The notes beneath the pieces were generated by a model, which was given only the letters and a program-made list of their open reading frames with translations, was not told the DNA's origin and ran no database searches. The position numbers and the translations under genes were made by a program. From the NCBI GenBank assembly GCA_020860805.1, contig JAJBTP010000262.1, positions 1-5,835 on the forward strand: a stretch of DNA of 5,835 nucleotides, in the 5' to 3' direction. Origin of the DNA: Tannerellaceae bacterium (GTDB taxonomy: Bacteria > Bacteroidota > Bacteroidia > Bacteroidales > Tannerellaceae). Positions within the stretch are counted from its first letter, which is position 1. Each line of letters opens with the position of its first letter. Positions 1 through 5,184 of the stretch are shown here, piece after piece.

Positions 1-183
1 AAAACGATTTACTTTTTTTGTTGTTTCATAAATAGTAAATTTATACAAATTCAACGGTCCAGATAAGAAAAAGAGAAATAAACCTTATCTTTCGTATGAT
101 TAAAAATATAGAAATGGATATACGGACAATCAATGTAATCAGATATATTACTCCTCTACGGGAAGGAGGTTCACTACCTGCAC

Positions 184-894
184 TTGCAGAAGGAGACGAT
201 GATTTTAAATATGTGGTTAAATTCCGGGGGGGCAGGCCATGGTACACGGGCTTTAATTGCCGAATTGATAGGAGGTGAAATAGCACGCTGTCTTCAACTC
301 CGGATTCCGGAAATTGTATTCCTGTATCTGGATGAAGCCTTCGGACGCACAGAAGGAGATGAAGAGATACAGGATTTATTAAAGAATAGCCAGGGTATCA
401 ACCTCGGACTCCATTATCTGTCAGGAGCCTTAACTTACGATCCGGCTGTTACTACTTTACCAGCCGGATTAGCTTCACGTATTGTATGGATGGATGCTTT
501 TCTTACGAACGTAGACCGGACGGTCAAAAATACCAATATGCTTATCTGGAATAAAGAATTATGGTTAATAGATCACGGAGCCTGCCTGTATTTTCATTCC
601 AACTGGGATGATACACAACAAAAGGCTTTAAATCCTTTCCCAATGATAAAGGAACATGTACTTTTGCAGCAGGCAAATCAACTTCTGGAAGCAGACGCAT
701 TCTGTAAAAATATATTGACCAATGATACAATCCGGGAAATCGTAGACCTTATTCCTAACGACTGGTTAAACTGGTCTGATATTCAAACACCGGAGGAAAT
801 GCGGGAAATATATTTCAATTTCCTGACCGAACGATTGGCCTATTCTGAGATATTTGTAAAAGAAGCCCTCAATGCAAAAGAAATACTTGTATGA
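184..894 (+). CDS. Downstream open frame of the broken HipA-like kinase
   Basis: This is the longer of the two frames of the disrupted kinase and carries most of the domain, including both aspartates of the proposed active site. The TTG at 184 is only the first nominal start in this frame. The residues it would encode before about 226 are out of frame with the real protein and resemble nothing, so an automatic call starting here has a wrong N-terminus. Without the upstream frame (96 to about 227) the product lacks the first strand region and the probable ATP-binding lysine, so it should not be an active kinase. Its end overlaps the next gene by 23 bases, which suggests translational coupling. 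Confidence 0.6.
   Translation: MQKETMILNMWLNSGGAGHGTRALIAELIGGEIARCLQLRIPEIVFLYLDEAFGRTEGDEEIQDLLKNSQGINLGLHYLSGALTYDPAVTTLPAGLASRIVWMDAFLTNVDRTVKNTNMLIWNKELWLIDHGACLYFHSNWDDTQQKALNPFPMIKEHVLLQQANQLLEADAFCKNILTNDTIREIVDLIPNDWLNWSDIQTPEEMREIYFNFLTERLAYSEIFVKEALNAKEILV
226..232 (+). other. G7 homopolymer at the kinase frameshift
   Basis: Seven consecutive G follow TTCC. With six G the codons read CGG GGG GCA (Arg-Gly-Ala) and join the two kinase frames; with seven the upstream frame terminates at 276-278 after about 60 codons. The tract lies in the codons for the glycine-rich loop. Confidence 0.85.
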
Positions 895-1258
895 ATACGC
901 TGTTATCCGGCTGGTACCCCGGATTGAAAGAGAAGAATTTTTCAATGTAGGTTTAATTCTTTTTTCTAAAGAAGCCCGTTTTATCCGTGTCCGGATTCAT
1001 CTGGATACAAATAGATGGAATGCTTTCCATACAGAACTGGATAAAGAGTGGGTAATAAATCATTTACATTCTTTTGAAAAAATAGCTCATGCAGACCCCA
1101 CCTGTACTGCCCCTATTGCCACCCTGGAAATAGCGGAAAGATTTCGCTGGTTAACCGCTGTCCGCAGTGCATCGATTCAAACCTCCCGGCCTCATCCGGG
1201 ATTTTCTGCTCACCCTGAAGAAACCTTCGAAAAGTTATTCGAAGAACTTATTTTATAA
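872..1258 (+). CDS. DUF3037 family protein, partner of the HipA-like kinase
   Basis: An intact protein of 128 residues with no signal peptide or membrane segment, so probably cytoplasmic. It opens with YEYAVIRLVPRIEREEFFNV and continues GLILF, the characteristic DUF3037 beginning, and carries AERFRWLTAVRSASIQ (about residues 88-103) followed by HPGFSAHPEETFEKLFEEL at the C-terminus, typical of the family. The length is normal. The start ATG lies inside the kinase gene, 23 bases before its end, with a purine-rich AAAAGAAG at 858-865 as a plausible ribosome binding site. DUF3037 genes are often found directly next to short HipA-like kinases, which supports both calls. Molecular function is unknown; a regulator or co-factor of the kinase is a guess from gene order. 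If the upstream frameshift is real, early termination could reduce coupled translation of this gene. Confidence 0.85.
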   Translation: MQKKYLYEYAVIRLVPRIEREEFFNVGLILFSKEARFIRVRIHLDTNRWNAFHTELDKEWVINHLHSFEKIAHADPTCTAPIATLEIAERFRWLTAVRSASIQTSRPHPGFSAHPEETFEKLFEELIL

Positions 1259-1315
1259 AAGTAGAAAATAAACATCCGGAGAGCTGTTTTTGTTAGATAT
1301 ATAAACATCTGACAC

Positions 1316-1597
1316 ATGCGCCCATATCCCGTTTTCAGGAATTTTAAAGATTATTTTTGGAAAAGACTTTTACCGGCTATACTCATTGCCGGTTCAGGGC
1401 TTCTATTTCTGAATTTCTTCCTGGCTTACCGGTTACAGAGTGTTTTGAGACAGGAATTAAAGGAACGGGTAGCTACCGCTTCCGGCGGTTTTTATTCACT
1501 TACCTTTGAAAATCTATCCATTCATCTCCTAAACGGAGAATTAAGTATCGAAGGAATCAGGATTCTACCGGATTCTACTGTATTTAGTCAATGGTAG
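1316..1597 (+). CDS. N-terminal piece of the AsmA-like protein (membrane anchor)
   Basis: 93 residues ending at the in-frame TAG. The N-terminus is basic and aromatic (RNFKDYFWKR). One hydrophobic helix follows at about residues 18-38 (LLPAILIAGSGLLFLNFFLAY). After the helix comes YSLTFENLSIHLLNGELSIE, then GIRILPDSTVF, the usual first beta-strands of AsmA/DUF748 proteins just after the anchor. This fits an inner-membrane anchor with the body in the periplasm. Alone, the piece would be a stub with no lipid-handling body. Confidence 0.65.
   Translation: MRPYPVFRNFKDYFWKRLLPAILIAGSGLLFLNFFLAYRLQSVLRQELKERVATASGGFYSLTFENLSIHLLNGELSIEGIRILPDSTVFSQW
1595..1597 (+). other. In-frame TAG interrupting the AsmA-like gene
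   Basis: The frame is the same on both sides: it reads STVFSQW, TAG, then AKDSLPLNYVEGTIQKIDF and stays open to 3391. A single substitution (for example CAG or TGG to TAG) explains it. No homopolymer is involved, so this lesion differs in kind from the indels. Confidence 0.85.
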
Positions 1598-3394
1598 GCT
1601 AAAGATAGCCTGCCTCTTAATTATGTTGAAGGAACCATTCAGAAAATAGACTTTAAGGGTATCAACCTCATTTGGTTACACAATTACAGAAGATTAAATT
1701 TCCAATCTTTTGACATTATTAATCCGGATATAAAAGTAACGGATGCTTTTTATTCGGACCGGCATGTGGTGAAAACTTCGCCTACCCCATCCAAAACTTT
1801 GTACGAATTTATTGAGCCTTATATAGATGTTTTGTCGGTCAATCAGTTAAATATAGAAAATGCCTCTTTCGCATTCCAGGTAGAAAATCCTTTTAATCCC
1901 ATGCTTTACCAAATTCGGGATATTGACTTATATACTTACAATTTCCGGTTGGATTCCAATTCGTTTGCCAATGGGAATTTGCTTTACTCCGAGCATTTTG
2001 AATTTATTTCAGACCGTCATCAGACTCTTCTGGTTAATAATGATTTTCTGCTGGAGGCGGATACTATTTTAATCAATACAAAAGATTCATTAGTACTCCT
2101 GAAAGATATACAGTTGATACAAAAAGATTCCATGGATAACCATGGGTATATTGAAGGCGAAATACCGGTTGCCAAACTACAGGGCGCAGCATTCAGAAGA
2201 GAGAAGGCTTTTAATTCGTTATATGCAGACTCGTTTACCATAGATGTATCTGACTTACGCATCTTTTCACCGGGAAAGTCGGGCAAGACTCTCTCCCATC
2301 CGGCAGATAGTTTGTCCCCAGATTCTTTACCTCCTTCCTTTCTTTATTCTTTTTCTCTCTACGACTTTATCTCACCGGTGCTGCAAAGAGTAAACATAGA
2401 GCAGATACATATCGGTGAAACACGTCTTGACTATTCTTACCTGAAAGAAAATGAACGGGAAACGATCCGGATAGAAAGACTCACTTTTTCTGCCGATAAT
2501 TTCGTGATAGATTCCGTATTTGAACAGAAATATGGAATCCGGTATGTCCAACATTGTACACTGGAAGCAGAAAACGGTTTTATAGATATGCCTTCCATCA
2601 ATCAGCAAATGATTTTTGACTCACTGCTTTTAAATACCAAAGAAGGATATTTTCATTTATCAACCGTAGATATTCAACCGGTTACCATGAAATGCAGCAA
2701 AAGCTTTATCGCCGGAAAGTTAGCCGGATTAACCATGGATAGTATTCAATATAAAAACGGATTAAGTATCGGTAAAATAGAAATAAACCAACCTCTATTT
2801 CATGTATATCAGGGCAGAAAGAAAAAGAGGAATAAACACAAACCTGACTCCACACCTTTTTCTCCTCTTTTTCAATTTCTCACAGTACAGGAAGCCTCCC
2901 TAAATAAGGGAACTATCATTCTGTATGATACCAGGCACAAACCTACCTGGAAATTTAAAAACCTGAATACACGGCTGACAGGGGTAATTTTTACTCCGGA
3001 AACCTGGAATTCTACGCCTGGCTTTATCTGTAATGAGTTGGGTATACGAATAGCTGATTTTGATAATTACATCCAACAGGATAATTATCAGTTAAAACTC
3101 AAAAAGGGATACTATTCAAGCCGTTCCGGGAAATTGGATATACAGGACATTCATCTCATCCCACAAACTGAAACCTGGAAACAGACACCTACCTCATATG
3201 TAGACATACAGATAGATGGGATACAGACCAGCGGATTAAAAAACATCTGGAAGAATACAGATTATCTGCAAGCCGACTCCCTATCCATCCGTCAACCTTT
3301 CATACAAATAGCAAAAACGGATAATTCCCTGTCCGCCACCGTACAGGAAAAAGCAGAAGAGGTAACCCCCCCCTCCAACCTTTCCGGGAATTAG
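1598..3394 (+). CDS. Central piece of the AsmA-like protein (repeat modules A-C)
   Basis: The frame is open from just after the TAG to TAG 3392-3394. The only early nominal start is GTG at 1766, so restarting there would lose residues encoded by 1598-1765. These include SFDIINPDIKVTD (1706-1744), which matches the closing motif of the later modules. The piece carries three repeat modules beginning near 1790, 2354 and 2855. Each is rich in alternating hydrophobic/polar strands, and modules B and C are separated by a basic linker (RKKKRNKHKPDSTPF, from about 2816). No transmembrane helix or lipoprotein signal is seen. The last residues after the C8 tract (PSNLSGN) are out of frame and spurious. 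The natural continuation is LQPFRELDINHIGIQ in the next frame, starting at 3373. Confidence 0.65.
   Translation, partial: AKDSLPLNYVEGTIQKIDFKGINLIWLHNYRRLNFQSFDIINPDIKVTDAFYSDRHVVKTSPTPSKTLYEFIEPYIDVLSVNQLNIENASFAFQVENPFNPMLYQIRDIDLYTYNFRLDSNSFANGNLLYSEHFEFISDRHQTLLVNNDFLLEADTILINTKDSLVLLKDIQLIQKDSMDNHGYIEGEIPVAKLQGAAFRREKAFNSLYADSFTIDVSDLRIFSPGKSGKTLSHPADSLSPDSLPPSFLYSFSLYDFISPVLQRVNIEQIHIGETRLDYSYLKENERETIRIERLTFSADNFVIDSVFEQKYGIRYVQHCTLEAENGFIDMPSINQQMIFDSLLLNTKEGYFHLSTVDIQPVTMKCSKSFIAGKLAGLTMDSIQYKNGLSIGKIEINQPLFHVYQGRKKKRNKHKPDSTPFSPLFQFLTVQEASLNKGTIILYDTRHKPTWKFKNLNTRLTGVIFTPETWNSTPGFICNELGIRIADFDNYIQQDNYQLKLKKGYYSSRSGKLDIQDIHLIPQTETWKQTPTSYVDIQIDGIQTSGLKNIWKNTDYLQADSLSIRQPFIQIAKTDNSLSATVQEKAEEVTPPSNLSGN
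3366..3373 (+). other. C8 homopolymer at a frameshift in the AsmA-like gene
   Basis: Eight C lie between GGTAA and TCC. Upstream codons give AEEVTPP. Downstream sense resumes in another frame as LQPFRELDINHIGIQETRL. A tract of nine (Pro-Pro-Leu) or six (Pro-Leu) would join them. The site lies in the proline-rich linker between repeat modules C and D, where length is probably tolerated. Confidence 0.8.
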
Positions 3395-3444
3395 ATATCA
3401 ATCATATTGGTATACAGGAAACCCGACTGGCCTATACAGATAAA

Positions 3445-3795
3445 ATGAAAGAACAGGAATTAAAAGTCAGATACGAACAGTTAAATATCGAAGAAATTCA
3501 ATGGAATATCCAGGAGGAACGAACTGTGAGTATGAAAAATTTTGAAATATTCTCGCCGGATGTACAACGGACTGTAAACAGTTATGATAGTATTCAGGCT
3601 TCCAATTCCGGGACAAAAAGCATTCCGGAAATTCTGTATCCGTATGCTGAAAAACTTTCTTTACATCATTTCCTGGCTGATAATATCTCTCTTCGTGCCC
3701 AGCAACCTTATATGGGGACAGACCTGACTATTGATGAAGTAGAATTAGACTCGCTAAACTGGCTTTTTAAGGAACCGGAAAAAGCATGGAATTAA
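3445..3795 (+). CDS. Third piece of the AsmA-like protein (repeat module D)
   Basis: 116 residues from ATG 3445 to TAA 3793-3795. The same frame is meaningful from 3373, 24 codons before this ATG, so the Met is internal to the original protein. The content is strand-rich and soluble (for example LSLHHFLADNISLRAQQPY, FEIFSPD), matching the other modules. It starts with the module-opening pattern (INHIGIQETRLAY, ending about 3435). The closing motif LNRISIHTPSVEIFQK lies only in the next frame, so the module is cut near its end. It is not a plausible independent gene. Confidence 0.6.
   Translation: MKEQELKVRYEQLNIEEIQWNIQEERTVSMKNFEIFSPDVQRTVNSYDSIQASNSGTKSIPEILYPYAEKLSLHHFLADNISLRAQQPYMGTDLTIDEVELDSLNWLFKEPEKAWN
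3771..3795 (+). other. Second frameshift interval in the AsmA-like gene
   Basis: The upstream frame ends at TAA 3793-3795 and the downstream frame is closed at TAA 3768-3770, so the shift must fall in this short interval. It contains an A5 run (3779-3783), the longest homopolymer there. One added base or two removed would restore the frame. The two pieces overlap by 10 bases through ATG 3786. No good slippery heptamer for programmed -1 frameshifting is present. Confidence 0.75.
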
Positions 3796-5171
3796 ACAGG
3801 ATTAGTATCCATACGCCTTCTGTCGAAATATTTCAGAAAATAACTCCTACGGATACCTCTACGGAAGAAAAAACAGATTCTATTCAAACCAGTTTATATG
3901 ATCAATTCAGTCTGTTAGGTGACCGGATAAATATCCGGACAATTGAACTCACAGAAGGTAACCTGGACTTTACATCTCAACAAAATGAGAATGAAGTGAA
4001 TAATCAAAAAGTAAGCAATACCGACTTTTCCCTACAGAATATAGCACTTGATAATGAAAACAAAACGTTTACCTATGAAAACATTCACCTATACAGTGAG
4101 AACCTTTCTATACCTATCGACAATGGTTTTTATACGCTGGATATGGAAACCGTAGAATTAGAAGATAAAGAAATAAATATAAACCGGTTTCACTTAAACC
4201 CCTTGTATAGTAAAACTGAGTTTGCCTACCGCCACCCAAAACACCAGGATTGGTTTGATGTAATAGTTGATAGAGTAAATATACAGGATATAGACTTACC
4301 TGCTTTTTTTCTGGATACAACTCTAACCATAGGAAAAGTAACAGTGGATAATCCGGAATTGCAGAATTTCAAAAACAAACAGATCTATGTTCCCCCCAAA
4401 TGGATGCCAATGCTATACGAAAGCATACAAAAAGCACCCGTTCCTATTGATATACAGGAAGTAAAAGTTAGTAATCTGAAAGTAATCTATGAAGAGTTAG
4501 CTAAAAATAAAACGGAACCGGGAAAACTGGTATTTACAGAATTAAATGGTGTACTTACCGGAGTCACCAACATCGTATCTTATCCCGAACAATATATGCG
4601 TCTGGATGCAGACGGTAAATTATATGGAGAAGGACATTTTAATGCCGTATGGTTATTACCGGTTGATTCCTTAAATGACCGGTTTATTCTGGAAGCTTAC
4701 CTACCGGAGATGGACTTAACTTTACTGAATGAAATGATTGCTCCCCTGGCAACTGCCCGGTTAGCCGGCGGAGAGGTAACGGACTTATACTTTTTAATGG
4801 ATGCCGGAAGTGTCGGAGGTTCCATTGATATGCTGTTATTATATGAGGGGCTCAAAGTCGATATTTTTAAAATTCAGGAGGGAGAAATAAAAAGTAAAAA
4901 ATTTCTTAACTTCCTGGTAAATGCTGTTGTAAGAAATAATAATCCAAACACACCCGGAAATCCCCGTTCTAAAGCCCGGCATTCCTATGTAGTTATTAAA
5001 CGTGACCCCTATCATTCCACTTTTAATTATTTATGGCAATTACTCCGTCCTGCTGTGACAGAATCCGTAGGTATCAGTAAAACAGAGCAAAAAATAGCAG
5101 GAGGAATCGGCAAATTCTTCACCAAAATAAAGAATACATTCAGTAAAAAAAGTGACCCGAAGGAAAAATAA
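3786..5171 (+). CDS. C-terminal piece of the AsmA-like protein (modules E-F and AsmA-like end)
   Basis: 461 residues from ATG 3786 to TAA 5169-5171. It starts with the closing motif of module D (LNRISIHTPSVEIFQK), then a Thr/Glu-rich linker, module E (from 3891) and module F (from 4404). The last 220 or so residues form the AsmA/DUF748-like end. They contain GKLVFTELNGVLTGVTNIVS, a strand pair around DADGKLYGEGHFNAVWLLPV, and LPEMDLTLLNEMIAPLATAR followed by LAGGEVTDL. This resembles the conserved C-terminal portion of AsmA-like proteins, where a Gly-Gly turn follows the region that places one strand layer on the next. A basic tail ends it (KKIKNTF-like, rich in Lys). ATG 3786 could serve for restart but has no clear ribosome binding site, and the product would lack a signal or anchor and so could not be exported. 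Confidence 0.7.
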   Translation: MELNRISIHTPSVEIFQKITPTDTSTEEKTDSIQTSLYDQFSLLGDRINIRTIELTEGNLDFTSQQNENEVNNQKVSNTDFSLQNIALDNENKTFTYENIHLYSENLSIPIDNGFYTLDMETVELEDKEININRFHLNPLYSKTEFAYRHPKHQDWFDVIVDRVNIQDIDLPAFFLDTTLTIGKVTVDNPELQNFKNKQIYVPPKWMPMLYESIQKAPVPIDIQEVKVSNLKVIYEELAKNKTEPGKLVFTELNGVLTGVTNIVSYPEQYMRLDADGKLYGEGHFNAVWLLPVDSLNDRFILEAYLPEMDLTLLNEMIAPLATARLAGGEVTDLYFLMDAGSVGGSIDMLLLYEGLKVDIFKIQEGEIKSKKFLNFLVNAVVRNNNPNTPGNPRSKARHSYVVIKRDPYHSTFNYLWQLLRPAVTESVGISKTEQKIAGGIGKFFTKIKNTFSKKSDPKEK

Positions 5172-5184
5172 CAATTTCCTCTGC

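Larger units (their letters stand above)
96..894 (+). pseudogene. HipA-like kinase (HipA_2 type), frameshifted at a G7 tract
   Basis: The gene reads in one frame from ATG 96 to the G7 tract at 226-232, then in the next frame to TGA 892-894. Removing one G gives an uninterrupted protein of about 265 residues, the usual size of the short HipA-like kinases of Bacteroidota. Across the junction the sequence becomes YVVKFRGAGHGTRALIAEL: a probable ATP-contacting lysine followed by a glycine-rich loop. Further on come NVDRTVKNTN (508-537), resembling a catalytic loop with Asp at 514-516 and Asn at 529-531, and LWLIDHG (about 559-579), a probable metal-binding Asp at 571-573. ATG 114 (MDIRTINVIRYITPL) is an equally good start; no clear Shine-Dalgarno site favours either. 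HipA is a Ser/Thr kinase; the target of this short type is unknown to me. No HipB-like antitoxin is visible. The family call is by motif recognition. Whether the frameshift is real is open. Confidence 0.8.
1706..4496 (+). repeat. Six tandem protein modules (A-F) of about 170-190 residues
   Basis: Opening motifs start near 1790 (TLYEFIEPYIDVLSVNQLNI), 2354 (SLYDFISPVLQRVNIEQIHI), 2855 (PFSPLFQFLTVQEASLNKG), 3373 (LQPFRELDINHIGIQ), 3891 (SLYDQFSLLGDRINIRTIEL) and 4404 (MPMLYESIQKAPVPIDIQEV). Spacings are about 188, 167, 173, 173 and 171 codons. Closing motifs with the pattern I..I..P...I lie at 1706-1744 (FDIINPDIKV), 2237-2278 (TIDVSDLRIFSP), 2768-2815 (IGKIEINQPLFHV), 3272-3319 (SLSIRQPFIQI), 3792-3839 (ISIHTPSVEIF) and 4329-4376 (IGKVTVDNPELQNF). 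Their spacing is 168-179 codons. Low-complexity polar or charged linkers separate most modules. The repeats are diverged at protein level and not evident in the DNA. Confidence 0.65.
1316..5171 (+). pseudogene. Giant AsmA/DUF748-like envelope protein, interrupted three times
   Basis: Four open segments make up one protein of about 1,284 residues: 1316-1594, 1598 to about 3366, about 3373-3790 and about 3786-5171. They belong together because the repeat modules continue across each break and the order is N-terminal anchor, repeats, then AsmA-like end. The start ATG 1316 is the first possible one, since an in-frame TGA lies at 1310-1312. Breaks are an in-frame TAG (1595-1597), a frameshift at the C8 tract (3366-3373; one C more or two fewer restores the frame) and a shift of the same sense between 3771 and 3795. 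Topology is one N-terminal transmembrane helix and a large beta-rich periplasmic body. AsmA-like proteins are thought to act in outer-membrane biogenesis and lipid transport between membranes; that role is inferred here. It is the last + strand gene, 57 bases after DUF3037 and convergent with the permease. Confidence 0.75.

Noticed and set aside
13..43. Possible Bacteroides-type promoter: T-rich TTTTTTTG at 13-20 and TAAATTTA at 36-43, near the -33 TTTG / -7 TAnnTTTG pattern.
   Set aside because: TTTG at 17-20 is only 15 bases from the -7-like box, too close, and the box lacks the final G. In such AT-rich DNA this match is expected by chance.
41..286. Open frame on the - strand, and others at 542-730, 2020-2286, 2372-2608 and 4114-4320.
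   Set aside because: They lie opposite better-supported genes, show no recognisable domain and have compositions typical of antisense shadows.
1270..1289. AAACA...TGTTT inverted repeat in the gap before the AsmA-like gene, as a terminator or operator.
   Set aside because: Only five AT-rich pairs around a ten-base interior; it would not form a stable hairpin.
1595..1597. TAG reassigned to a sense codon (as in some gut phages).
   Set aside because: The genes are ordinary chromosomal Bacteroidota families and only one in-frame TAG appears in about 5 kb of coding sequence, alongside indels that recoding cannot explain.
2130..2145. CCATGG-ATAA-CCATGG hairpin-like repeat.
   Set aside because: It lies inside a well-supported coding segment of the AsmA-like gene (DSMDNHGY) and each arm is itself a common palindrome; probably coincidence.
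3777..3784. Programmed -1 frameshift at GGAAAAAG.
   Set aside because: In the reading frame the codons are GAA AAA, so only one of two tRNAs could re-pair after slipping, and no obvious downstream stem was seen. A simple indel is more likely.
5161..5180. Small inverted repeat AGGAAA (5161-5166) / TTTCCT (5175-5180) between the convergent genes, as a shared terminator.
   Set aside because: The stem is six pairs, AT-rich, with an eight-base loop and no T-tract after it on the + strand; it also overlaps the end of the AsmA-like gene. Too weak to annotate.
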